From Dehalococcoidia bacterium (GTDB lineage: Bacteria; Chloroflexota; Dehalococcoidia; Lucifugimonadales; UBA1123): DNA of 64,000 nt. Made by a program: the position numbers and the translations under genes. Positions 44,041 to 52,302 of the stretch are shown here, one piece after another. The stretch covers positions 1 through 64,000 of the forward strand of contig VXRN01000015.1 of the NCBI GenBank assembly GCA_009838465.1. Direction: 5' to 3'. The notes beneath the pieces are model-generated. The model was given only the letters and a program-made list of their open reading frames with translations. It had not been told where the DNA came from and ran no database searches. Every line of letters begins with the position of its first letter. Position 1 is the first letter of the stretch.

Positions 44041-44200
44041 TTGATTTATAATTATGCTGGGTTGCACTGGTCAGTCAACAGGGAGAGTACAGGGGGCAAC
44101 TGGGGCGATTTTCGCCCAGAGATGCCCAGCGTTTTCCCAGCGTTAGCTACGAAGGAAATTTTTCGTGGCGGATAATTTTCGATATTATAAGTTTTAATTT
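44041..44200 (-). repeat. Iterated-word element B
   Basis: Read on the minus strand, this shares with element A (30241) the left end GAAAAATTTCCTTCGTAGCTA, written here in two parts as GAAAAATTTCC and TTCGTAGCTA. Tandem GCTGGG words follow (CCCAGCGTT on plus at 44125 and 44136, 11 bp apart). A GGGCGA/TCGCCC hairpin is at 44103-44117, and the right end is CCCAGCATAATTATAAAT and then AAATGCAC. The element lies directly upstream of ftsY, with its TATAAAT facing that gene. Confidence 0.6.
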
Positions 44201-44350
44201 ATGCTATTGGGGAGATCGGACCTGATTGGGAGTCTGGTCGCCAGGCTCAATTGTAGCATAGCGCGGGAGTGTGAATGTAGTGATTTTAGAAACGCATCCA
44301 GTATAGTGTAAAATAACAACAGTCAGTAAAAGAACTGAGCTTGGAAGCAG
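44201..44350. other. AT-rich spacer before the zeta-toxin-like gene
   Basis: No gene is seen. The spacer is AT-rich (for example TAGTGTAAAATAAC near 44307) and probably carries the promoter of the toxin-like gene, but no confident -35/-10 pair was found. Confidence 0.3.
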
Positions 44351-44875
44351 ATGATGGCATCGAAGAAGATTCGGATAATCGCGGGGCCGAACGGGGCGGG
44401 CAAGACGACGTTCGCCACGGAGTTTCTGCCAAACGAAGCTGATTCTCTGGCTTTCGTGAACGCAGATATGATAGCGGCGGGGTTGAATCCGTTCGAGCCT
44501 GAACGTTCGGCTGTGCAGGCGGGCAGGCTGATGCTGAGAATGATTGGCGATTACGTCAGCCGAGGGGAGAGTTTCGCTTTAGAGACCACGCTGAGTGGAC
44601 GGGGATACGCGCGGCAAATCCCAATCTGGCAAGAGCGGGGTTATTGGGTTCAGTTGTATTTTCTGCGCCTGCCGAAGCCGGATATGGCTGTGGCTCGCGT
44701 GCGTAACAGGGTCCGGGAAGGGGGACACCATGTACCCGAAGACGTGGTGCGGCGGCGATTCGACGCTGGCTGGCGCAATTTCAGTGAGATATACCGTGAT
44801 ATAGTGGATGAGTGGGCGTTGTACGACGCATCCGGGGGTTCTCCAATCATAATCGAGGAGGGAGGCAAGCCATGA
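44351..44875 (+). CDS. Zeta-toxin-like P-loop kinase
   Basis: The 174-aa protein begins with Walker A IIAGPNGAGKTTFATEF (residues 9-25). FVNADMIAAGLNPF supplies the Asp of the zeta-toxin substrate site. FALETTLSGRGY and the Arg-rich lid (RVRNRVREGGHHVPEDVVRRRF) follow. Zeta toxins phosphorylate UDP-N-acetylglucosamine and poison wall synthesis; some relatives are housekeeping kinases. Start is ATG 44351 or 44354 after GGAAG. Its stop overlaps the next small gene (ATGA). Confidence 0.82.
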   Translation: MMASKKIRIIAGPNGAGKTTFATEFLPNEADSLAFVNADMIAAGLNPFEPERSAVQAGRLMLRMIGDYVSRGESFALETTLSGRGYARQIPIWQERGYWVQLYFLRLPKPDMAVARVRNRVREGGHHVPEDVVRRRFDAGWRNFSEIYRDIVDEWALYDASGGSPIIIEEGGKP

Positions 44876-45051
44876 ATGAGCAGCACATGGAAGGCAAGAA
44901 GGCGAAAAAGCGGCCGCGTTCAAAGGACTTTATAGGAGCGGAGGCGGCGCTGCGGCGGGCGGCGGTCAAGGCTCGGCGGCGGGCGATAGAGACTACGGGT
45001 TCGGTTCCCACGTGGAAGGACGGGAAGATAGTGTATGAGACTGAGGTGTAG
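44872..45051 (+). CDS. Small basic protein, putative partner or antitoxin of the zeta-like kinase
   Basis: The 59-aa protein is very basic (EGKKAKKRPRSK, then AALRRAAVKARRRAIETTG) and ends TWKDGKIVYETEV. I do not recognise a family. It overlaps the kinase gene by 4 bp and has GGAGGGAGG 8 bp upstream of its ATG, so it is strongly translated from the same mRNA. Classical epsilon antitoxins precede the toxin; here the order is reversed. An antitoxin role is inferred from position only. Confidence 0.65.
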   Translation: MNEQHMEGKKAKKRPRSKDFIGAEAALRRAAVKARRRAIETTGSVPTWKDGKIVYETEV

Positions 45052-45122
45052 GACGGCTGGCGAGGGCTGGCGGGATGATTCGGACACGCGCTTTCTCATA
45101 TACGCAGGTTTGCGTTCCACGC

Positions 45123-45128
45123 TATAAT
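45123..45128 (+). promoter_or_regulatory. -10 box, near-leaderless promoter of the DUF2298 gene
   Basis: TATAAT ends 8 bp before ATG 45137, predicting an mRNA with almost no leader. No good -35 at 17 bp was found. Confidence 0.4.
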
Positions 45129-45136
45129 GCGGCGGT

Positions 45137-47491
45137 ATGTTTGATGTTCTGCTCTGGCTGATAACTGTCGAGATAATCGGGCTGGCGGCTTTCGCGCCGG
45201 CCTATTTTTTGTTGCCCAAGCTGGCCGACCGGGGCTGGGGACTGAGCAAGCCCCTCGGAATACTGGTCGTCGGCTACGCGGCCTGGATTCTCAGCGTCCT
45301 GCGGGTGGTTCCGAGCGTTCGCGTGACGCTTCTTGCCATCGTGATAATTCTGGCTGCGGGAGCGGTTGCGCTGTTCTACACGCGGCGGGATGAGATATTC
45401 GCGTTCGTAAGGCGGGAGTGGCGGCTGTTGCTGGCCGCCGAACTGGTCTTCCTCTTCTTCTTCGCGCTGTGGACGCTGTTCAGGGCATACGACCCTGCCA
45501 TAAACCACACCGAGCAGCCCATGGACTTCGCGTTCCTGAACGCGTCCATACGCTCTGTGCTTGGCCAGCCCGAGGACCCGTGGCTGCGAGGGGAGTCCAT
45601 CAGCTACTACTACTTCGGCTACTGGATGATGGGCGCTCTGAGCGAGCTGTCCGGGGTAGCGTCGAACGTCTCTTACAACCTATCGCTCGCGCTCATTCCC
45701 GCGCTGGCCTCGATGGGTATCTTCTCAATCGTGTCCAGCCTGGTGAAATCAGAGGGCGCGGGATTCAGGATCAGTGTCGTGTGTGGAGTGGCGGGCGGTG
45801 TGATCCTGGGAGCCGCCTCCAACCTGGAGGGCATACTGGAGTTCATGCGAGCGAACGCCATAGGCTCTCAGGGACTGTATGACTGGGTGGCCGTGGACAA
45901 GGTGGACGGGCCGGCCGAAACCCCGTCAGACAACTGGTATCCTGACGAATTCTGGTGGTGGTTCAGGGCCACGCGGGTCATCAATACGTTCGTGGATGGA
46001 CGCGGGATAGACTACACCATCCAGGAATTTCCGTTCTTCAGCTTCATACTGGGCGACCTACATCCTCACGTGTCGGTGATACCGTTCGCTCTGCTGTTCA
46101 CAGGGCTGGCGCTGAACTTCTTCAGGGCCGACCTGCCAAACATACTCAAACCCAACTACCTGGCATTTACGGGACTGTTCGTAATGGCGCTGTCGCTGGG
46201 CGGACTGGCCTTCACGAATATGTGGGACCTGCCGACCTACGCCGCGCTTATAGTCGTTATAGCGATGCTGAAAGCCTATCACGAATTCACACGGCAGCCT
46301 GAAGACGAGGGCGAGAACCCGACGCTCGGCGCGCGGATAGTTGACGCGGCGGCGCTTGCGCTGATGGTGGTTGCTGTCGCCATCCTGCTGTACCTGCCCT
46401 ACTATCTCGGATTCTCGGCTTCGGTCAGCGGAATAGGGGCGGTCGTTACTCCAACTCGCTACGTGCATATGTTCATAGTCTGGGGTGTGCCATTGGTCAT
46501 TGTCGCTCCGTTCGTGGTTGCCAGTTTCTGGCAGACGGTCGTCGGCCCTGAATGGCGCGGCATGACGGTACTCTCACTGCTGGTAGCGCTGGGGCCGTTC
46601 GTCCTATGGATGGTACTGAGACTGCAATCGGTTGACCCCGTCGGAAGTCTGGAAAGCCGGCTTGTTCATATACTGCCGCTCGTTGTGCTCATCGGTATGA
46701 GCGCATGGTCGGCCCTGCATGAAGTGAAATCTCGAGGCCCATCGGGGAAGGCGTTCGCGCTAATCCTGGCGACGTTCGGCTTGCTGCTCATAATGGGGCC
46801 TGAGCTGATGTTCGTGGACGACTCGTTCGACACTCCCAGCCAGCGCATGAACACGGTGTTCAAGCTGTACTACCAGGCATGGATCCTGCTCGCCCTGGCG
46901 GGAGGATTCGCGCTGTACTTCTGGGTGTCCTCGCGCCCCAGGCTGAAGGGGTGGAGAAGAATACTCTCCACGCTGTGGGCGATAGCGGCCGTCGCGCTCG
47001 TGTCGGGCAGCCTGTACTACACCGCGGCGGCATTCGTAAGCAAGTCGCAGGACTCCACCCAGGCCACCACCCTGAACGGCCTGGAGTTCGTGCGGGAGTC
47101 CGACCCGGCGGAGTACGACGTGATCCGGTACATCAAGAACAACTTGCCGGAAGACTCCGCGATTCTGGAGGGCGTCGGTGAGTGGTTCAACGCCGGCCTA
47201 ATCTCCCGCAGCACCGGACATCCGACTATCTACAACTGGCCGGGACACGAGTTGCAGTGGCGCGGACCTTCGAATGAATTCGTCGAGCGGGATCGTGATG
47301 TGGCGACGATATACCAGACGCTCGACTTCGAGGAGGCGCGCGCGCTTCTGGACAAGTACGACGTGGACTACGTGTACGTCGGGCCGAGGGAGCGGAACAA
47401 GTACGGCGGCCCGGGACTTGATAAGTTCCCCGAACACATGGACACGCTTTTTCAGCAGTACGACGTGGCCTTATATGGGATGCGGCGCTAG
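45137..47491 (+). CDS. DUF2298 (YYY-type) multi-pass membrane protein
   Basis: The 784-aa protein has about 14-16 TM segments, with the family motifs GESISYYYFGYWMMGALSELSG (the YYY motif, near 153-175) and IDYTIQEFPFFSFILGDLHPH. A C-terminal soluble portion includes ILEGVGEWFNAGLISRSTGHP. The family is restricted mainly to Chloroflexota and archaea and resembles GT39/oligosaccharyltransferase-type enzymes; its reaction is unknown. Together with the Agl23-like gene downstream it probably acts in surface glycan or glycolipid assembly. Confidence 0.85.
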   Translation: MFDVLLWLITVEIIGLAAFAPAYFLLPKLADRGWGLSKPLGILVVGYAAWILSVLRVVPSVRVTLLAIVIILAAGAVALFYTRRDEIFAFVRREWRLLLAAELVFLFFFALWTLFRAYDPAINHTEQPMDFAFLNASIRSVLGQPEDPWLRGESISYYYFGYWMMGALSELSGVASNVSYNLSLALIPALASMGIFSIVSSLVKSEGAGFRISVVCGVAGGVILGAASNLEGILEFMRANAIGSQGLYDWVAVDKVDGPAETPSDNWYPDEFWWWFRATRVINTFVDGRGIDYTIQEFPFFSFILGDLHPHVSVIPFALLFTGLALNFFRADLPNILKPNYLAFTGLFVMALSLGGLAFTNMWDLPTYAALIVVIAMLKAYHEFTRQPEDEGENPTLGARIVDAAALALMVVAVAILLYLPYYLGFSASVSGIGAVVTPTRYVHMFIVWGVPLVIVAPFVVASFWQTVVGPEWRGMTVLSLLVALGPFVLWMVLRLQSVDPVGSLESRLVHILPLVVLIGMSAWSALHEVKSRGPSGKAFALILATFGLLLIMGPELMFVDDSFDTPSQRMNTVFKLYYQAWILLALAGGFALYFWVSSRPRLKGWRRILSTLWAIAAVALVSGSLYYTAAAFVSKSQDSTQATTLNGLEFVRESDPAEYDVIRYIKNNLPEDSAILEGVGEWFNAGLISRSTGHPTIYNWPGHELQWRGPSNEFVERDRDVATIYQTLDFEEARALLDKYDVDYVYVGPRERNKYGGPGLDKFPEHMDTLFQQYDVALYGMRR

Positions 47492-47545
47492 GGCGCGGGA
47501 ATCCGGGGCGGTGAATTCAGAACCTTCCCGCTCCTCCCGCTTACG

Positions 47546-47782
47546 CTATTCGTCCCCAAACACATCCCGGAACTCATCATCGTCGAACAGTTCCTGCTTT
47601 CGCGCTATCGCTATCCATGTACGGCGCGTCTGACGGTTCTCACGACGCATCTCGACTACCATTTTCCGGGTCTCGATCAACAGTTCACCCATGGTAGCCA
47701 CAATGTCTTCGAGTCTGTCCTGGCGTTGTTCCACCCGGTCAACACGCTGTTCCATCGCCATCATGTCCTCCTGGACGGTCAT
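47546..47782 (-). CDS. Small coiled-coil protein
   Basis: The 78-aa protein is mostly a heptad-type coiled coil (MEQRVDRVEQRQDRLEDIV, ETRKMVVEMRRENRQTRR) with an acidic tail (LFDDDEFRDVFGDE). Function is unknown. ATG 47782 is preferred because the upstream extension to 47872 is Pro/His-rich and not helical. The ribosome-binding site is weak. Confidence 0.5.
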   Translation of the reverse strand: MTVQEDMMAMEQRVDRVEQRQDRLEDIVATMGELLIETRKMVVEMRRENRQTRRTWIAIARKQELFDDDEFRDVFGDE

Positions 47783-47927
47783 TTTACCATAGGCATGGAC
47801 AATCAGGTCTTGATACGGTCTCGGATGCCGACAACCGTGCCAGTGGGTATCGGGTATATGGTGATTGCCCACTTCTGATAGCCGAGCTTGGAATCGTACA
47901 TGAATGTCCGCGATGGGCGAGCGGTGG

Positions 47928-47933
47928 TATAAT
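47928..47933 (+). promoter_or_regulatory. -10 box of the second Uma2 gene
   Basis: TATAAT preceded by GGTGG lies 64 bp before ATG 47998. There is no convincing -35. Confidence 0.35.
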
Positions 47934-47997
47934 CAGGGAGCATACAACCTCGTCCAGAGGGAGACTCAGGTGAAACAGCGTCGCGGAGATTCGGACC

Positions 47998-48861
47998 ATG
48001 GCTATTCAGAGGGTACTCACAAAACCCCCCTTACGGGACTACTCGGACATCGAGCCGTTACCCGATCCGCCCCAGGTTCCTGACATGGAGCAGTTCGACG
48101 GAATAAGCGCCTTCGCCTGGGCGCTCGGCTCCCGATGCAAGCGCCGGGACGGATACCTGGTTTCAGGCGGTGGATACCTGCGAAGCGACGCCCAGGACAA
48201 TGGCGACTTCGCTCCGGACATCACATTCGCCGAGAACGTAGGAGACGTCCAGAGGATCGTGCGTCGCAATGGCTACGTGATAAGCGAGGTGGGCAAGCCG
48301 CCCGACCTGGTTCTGGAGGTGGGTTCACGCAGTACCGGAAGACGGGACTACACCGTGAAGCGCGAGGGATACGCGCGCTACGGGGTGCGCGAATACTGGC
48401 GGTTCGACCCCAGCGGCGGAGACTATCACGACGCGCCGCTGGGAGGCGACTCCCTGGTTGACGGCGAATACGAGCCCATCGAGATAGTGAGCGAGTCCGA
48501 GACGCGCCACTGGGGATACAGTGAAGTGTTGGGACTGGAAATATGGTGGTACGAAGGTCTTCTGCGCCTGCGCGATCCTGTCACAGGCGAGTTTCTTCAC
48601 GGGACGCCAGAGGAATCTCAGGACGCCGTCGAGTCGGAGCGCACAGCGCGTGAGTCAGCCGAACGACGTGCCGAGACAGAGCGAGCGGAGCGTGAGTCAG
48701 CCGAACGACGTGCCGAGACAGAGCGAGCGGAGCGTGAGTCAGCCGAACGACGTGCCGAGACAGAGCGGGCAGCGCGCGAGGCGGAACGAGTGGCGCGGGA
48801 GTCAGCCGAAGCGCGGATGGCGGAGATGGAAGAGGAGTTGAGACGGCTGCAGGGCGGATAG
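47998..48861 (+). CDS. Uma2 family protein with C-terminal repeat coiled coil
   Basis: The 287-aa protein has a Uma2/DUF820 nuclease-fold domain (about 1-195: PDITFAENV, PPDLVLEVGSRSTGRRDYTVKREGYARYGVREYWRF), including the D...E-x-K-type residues. It is followed by an Arg/Glu/Ala-rich coiled coil (about 210-287) built from a 14-residue unit encoded by perfect 42-bp DNA repeats. The repeat gives a variable-length rod. Function of Uma2 proteins is unknown. ATG 47998. Confidence 0.85.
   Translation: MAIQRVLTKPPLRDYSDIEPLPDPPQVPDMEQFDGISAFAWALGSRCKRRDGYLVSGGGYLRSDAQDNGDFAPDITFAENVGDVQRIVRRNGYVISEVGKPPDLVLEVGSRSTGRRDYTVKREGYARYGVREYWRFDPSGGDYHDAPLGGDSLVDGEYEPIEIVSESETRHWGYSEVLGLEIWWYEGLLRLRDPVTGEFLHGTPEESQDAVESERTARESAERRAETERAERESAERRAETERAERESAERRAETERAAREAERVARESAEARMAEMEEELRRLQGG
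48649..48774 (+). repeat. Three in-frame 42-bp tandem repeats
   Basis: Copies at 48649-48690, 48691-48732 and 48733-48774 are identical except for the last few bases of the third. Each encodes RESAERRAETERAE. Near-identity at synonymous sites indicates recent expansion, so copy number may vary between strains. Confidence 0.9.
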
Positions 48862-48946
48862 GGTCTGCCGGAGAGAGAATCTGTTGCGGTCGTCGCTTTC
48901 GTATTAAGGGTTGATTCCCCGATTGCCAATACCTGATACTCTATCA

Positions 48947-51154
48947 ATGGCCTCAGAGCAGACAGTCTCAGAAACCACGACCTCCACTCCCTCCGTCCCA
49001 CTGACCGCGCGACTGGGCTCCGCATTTAACGAGATGCGCGCCAGCGTTCGCTGGTGGGAGGCAGCGGGCTACGCTTCGCTGGTAGTCGTCGGACTGACGA
49101 TGCGCTTGTGGGACCTGGGCGCGCGAGCGATGCACCACGACGAGAGCCTGCACGCCCTGTATTCCTGGAAGCTCGCCACCGGCGACGGATATGCCCACAA
49201 CCCGATGATGCACGGGCCGCTCCAGTTCGAGGTGAACGCGGCTCTGTTCTTCGCGCTTGGCGATAGCGAGGTGACCGCCAGGCTTCTATACGCCTTCATG
49301 GGAACCGCTCTCATACTGATGCCCCTGCTGTTCAGGAGCAGGCTCGGGCGCCTCGGCGCGCTGTTCGCCGCCGTGCTGCTCACAGTTTCGCCGGCTATGC
49401 TGTATTACAGCCGCTTCGCGCGAAACGACATACTCATGGCGGTGTGGACTTTCGGCCTCGTCATCTGCATGTGGAGATACTTCGACGAGGGCCGCCACCG
49501 ATACCTGTACATATCCGCTGCTTTGCTCGCGTTCATGTTCGCTACCAAAGAGTCGGCTTACATGGTGGTCGGAATGGTGGGACTCTGGTGCTTCCTGATG
49601 GCGATGCAGCCCAAGCTGTCCCGGGCATGGTCGAGTATCGAAACCCAGGGCGTCTCGCCCCCGGTGGCGCTGGGCCGCATAGTAGGCAGCGTGTGGAACT
49701 CGTTTCTGGATGTGCTGAACGAATCAAGACGCGGAGGCCCCGCGTCCTTCATGGTGTTCCTGATAGTAGTGACGCTGCCGATGTGGTCTGCGTTCGCCGC
49801 CCTGTTCCAGGACACTCCACTTCTGAGCTGGATGAACCTTACCCTAGCCGCGGGCGAGGGCAGCGCGCGTATCGGCGACCCGGTGGGCGGGGGAAACGTC
49901 ATCGCGTTCGCAATCGTGGTCGGCATGATAGCGCTGTCCGCCTACTTCGCATCCCGGTGGAACCTGTGGCTCTGGCTGGGATGCGCGAACATATTCTACA
50001 TCATCTGGATCCTGCTGTACACCACGTTTCTGACCAACTTCGCTGGCGTAAAGAGCGGCATATGGCAGGCGCTGGGCTACTGGATAGTGCAGCAGGGAGA
50101 AGGACGCGGAAGCCAGCCCTGGTACTACTACTTCCTGATCACCTCGATATACGAGTTCCTGCCCTTCCTGCTGGGGATCGCAGCCGCAATCTACTACCTG
50201 CGCAAGCGGGAGACGTTCGGCGTATTTTTGGCGTTCTGGGCGCTCATGACTTTCGCGCTGTACACCATCGCCAGCGAGAAGATGCCCTGGCTTCTGGTGA
50301 ACATCGCCCTGCCCTTCATCATAATGACCGGCAAATTCCTCTCCGAAGTCGTGCGGAAGGTGGAGTGGCGCGCAATGATGAGAGAGGGACGGTATCTCCT
50401 GATATTCGGCGTCCCACTCTTCGCGATCCTGCTGTGGAGTCTGATCAGCTACTCTCCAAGCGGCGCGGCGGGGCAGGACATTCTGATCCAGGCGTTTGCG
50501 GCCCTCGCCCTGCTTGGAATGGTAGGCGTGGGCGTATATATGTATCGCAGAGTCGGACGCGCCCAGTTCCTCAGCGTCTCAGCCCTGGGACTCACGGCGC
50601 TGCTGCTCGCGCTTAGCGTGCGGTCCGGGGTAATCGCCGCGTACCAGAATGGCGATATTCCGGTCGAGATGATCGTCTATACCCAGACGTCACCGGACAT
50701 AACCCGTCTCCTGGACACATTCGACGAGACCGGGACGGGTACTGAACTCCCCGTAGAGATTGATTCCACCTCGGGCTTTAGCTGGCCCTGGGCCTGGTAC
50801 TTCAGGGACGCCAAGAATGTGCAGTATCCCGTGCATAATGAGAACTCTTTCAGCCGGTCCTACGAAGACCGGGTCCTGGTTGTCCATTCCTCCAACCAGT
50901 CCTGGGCGGACACCGGACTCAGCGAAGTCTATCTCGATGGCGAGCGTATCCGGCACCGCTGGTGGTTCCCAGAGCACACTTACAGGGGTCTTACGCCCGG
51001 CAAGATAGTGAGCGGACTTCTGGACAGGTCGGCGTGGCGGGGCGCCATGCACTATTGGCTGAACAGGGATGGCGTGTACCATATCCTCGGAAGCGAAGAT
51101 TCCTACGTCTATTTCAACGCCACCGTTCCGCAGGACTACAGGGGAGCGCCCTGA
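48947..51154 (+). CDS. Agl23-like (TIGR03663-type) membrane glycosyltransferase
   Basis: The 735-aa protein has about 11-13 TM segments. The first extracellular loop motif DLGARAMHHDESLHALYSW has the Asp/His/Asp-Glu pattern of GT39/GT83 lipid-linked sugar transferases. FSRFARND-type sequence (LYYSRFARNDILMAVW) and KESAYM are also typical. A soluble C-terminal domain (about 580-735) carries an NxSWADTGLSE segment. Probable role: transfer of sugars from a polyprenyl carrier in envelope glycan synthesis. ATG 48947 is preferred; a TTG at 48911 is also open. Confidence 0.8.
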   Translation: MASEQTVSETTTSTPSVPLTARLGSAFNEMRASVRWWEAAGYASLVVVGLTMRLWDLGARAMHHDESLHALYSWKLATGDGYAHNPMMHGPLQFEVNAALFFALGDSEVTARLLYAFMGTALILMPLLFRSRLGRLGALFAAVLLTVSPAMLYYSRFARNDILMAVWTFGLVICMWRYFDEGRHRYLYISAALLAFMFATKESAYMVVGMVGLWCFLMAMQPKLSRAWSSIETQGVSPPVALGRIVGSVWNSFLDVLNESRRGGPASFMVFLIVVTLPMWSAFAALFQDTPLLSWMNLTLAAGEGSARIGDPVGGGNVIAFAIVVGMIALSAYFASRWNLWLWLGCANIFYIIWILLYTTFLTNFAGVKSGIWQALGYWIVQQGEGRGSQPWYYYFLITSIYEFLPFLLGIAAAIYYLRKRETFGVFLAFWALMTFALYTIASEKMPWLLVNIALPFIIMTGKFLSEVVRKVEWRAMMREGRYLLIFGVPLFAILLWSLISYSPSGAAGQDILIQAFAALALLGMVGVGVYMYRRVGRAQFLSVSALGLTALLLALSVRSGVIAAYQNGDIPVEMIVYTQTSPDITRLLDTFDETGTGTELPVEIDSTSGFSWPWAWYFRDAKNVQYPVHNENSFSRSYEDRVLVVHSSNQSWADTGLSEVYLDGERIRHRWWFPEHTYRGLTPGKIVSGLLDRSAWRGAMHYWLNRDGVYHILGSEDSYVYFNATVPQDYRGAP

Positions 51155-51210
51155 GGAGGCTATCGCCTCCAAGCGCCACGTGTTCTACCGCAAGAAATGA
51201 GTCAGCGTAA

Positions 51211-52302
51211 ATGAAGACACCCTCCGGCCCGCAGCCTTCCTGTTCGAATACGGGTGAAGGCTCAGCATTCCTTAGAGGTAATAAGAAATACTGGATCGGC
51301 ATCGGAGTCAGCATAATTCTGCTGGCTTATTTTCTATATACCGTTGAAATAGGTCGGATGATGGACGCGCTCGCCGGCGCGAACTACTGGTACATCTTCC
51401 CGGCGGTCGCCATGTATTTCATTTCAGTGTACTTCCGCTCGATGCGATGGAGCATCATGCTCAGGCACCTCAAGCCCGTCAGTACCCGTCGGCTGTTTCC
51501 GGTCGTCGTAGTTGGATACATGGCCAACAACATACTTCCCATGCGCCTGGGCGAAATCGTGCGGAGCTACTATCTGAGCGAACGCGAGGGCGTGAGCGCG
51601 ACGTCCGCGCTGGTGACGGTCTTCGTCGAGAGGATTTTCGACGCGCTGGCGCTGCTGTTCTTCATCGCGCTGATAACGCCCTTCGTGCCTGTCGCAGGTC
51701 TGGTGGAGGATTTCGGGGAACGTTGGGGATTGCCCCCAAGCCTGTTGATGCTCGGACTTACCCTGCCCTTCATAGGAGCGTTCTGCGTGCTCGTTCTGCT
51801 GTCCGCGTACCCTGACCAGACCCGGTCGCTGGCTCTCCGGCTATTGGGCAGGTTTCCCGAAAGGCTGACATCCATTCTGGATGGTCTGCTGACAAGGGCT
51901 CTTGACGGAATCGCGCCCCTGCGCAGCCCCCGGACTCTTGCCGCGCTTTTCGGACTATCAATTCCGATATGGCTCACCGAGGTGGCAGTCTTCTGGCTAA
52001 TGGGCTACTCTTTTGGAATAGAGGCATACCACGACGGGACTGTACTGATGGGCGTCAATATGACCCTGGTAACCGCGATCACCAACATCGGCGGCTCTAT
52101 ACCCGCCGCGCCCGGAGGTCTGGGGCTGTTCGAGCTGATAGCGCGCGAGATACTGGTCCTGGGACCGCTGGCCTCGGTTGACAGGTCGGTTGCGGGCGGC
52201 TACGTTATCGCGCTTCACGCAGTCATTCTGCTGCCCGTGATAGTCTTAGGGCAGATAATCCTGTGGACAGGCAATCTTTCACTGAAAAGGCTGTCAAGGT
52301 AA
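51211..52302 (+). CDS. Flippase-like / LPG-synthase TM-region membrane protein
   Basis: The 363-aa protein has about 8 TM segments and belongs to the UPF0104/AglD-type family. Motifs are YFRSMRWSIMLRHLKPV, YMANNILPMRLGEIVRSYYL, ERIFDALALL and GSIPAAPGGLGLFE. Members may flip lipid-linked substrates or act with glycosyltransferases. The position after the Agl23-like gene supports a shared envelope-glycan job. ATG start; its last 40 bp overlap the longest frame of the next gene. Confidence 0.85.
   Translation: MKTPSGPQPSCSNTGEGSAFLRGNKKYWIGIGVSIILLAYFLYTVEIGRMMDALAGANYWYIFPAVAMYFISVYFRSMRWSIMLRHLKPVSTRRLFPVVVVGYMANNILPMRLGEIVRSYYLSEREGVSATSALVTVFVERIFDALALLFFIALITPFVPVAGLVEDFGERWGLPPSLLMLGLTLPFIGAFCVLVLLSAYPDQTRSLALRLLGRFPERLTSILDGLLTRALDGIAPLRSPRTLAALFGLSIPIWLTEVAVFWLMGYSFGIEAYHDGTVLMGVNMTLVTAITNIGGSIPAAPGGLGLFELIAREILVLGPLASVDRSVAGGYVIALHAVILLPVIVLGQIILWTGNLSLKRLSR

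Noticed and set aside
44005-44067. Upstream extension of ftsY
   Set aside because: It encodes spacer and element B sequence; the conserved FtsY N-terminus begins at 44004 with its own ribosome-binding site.
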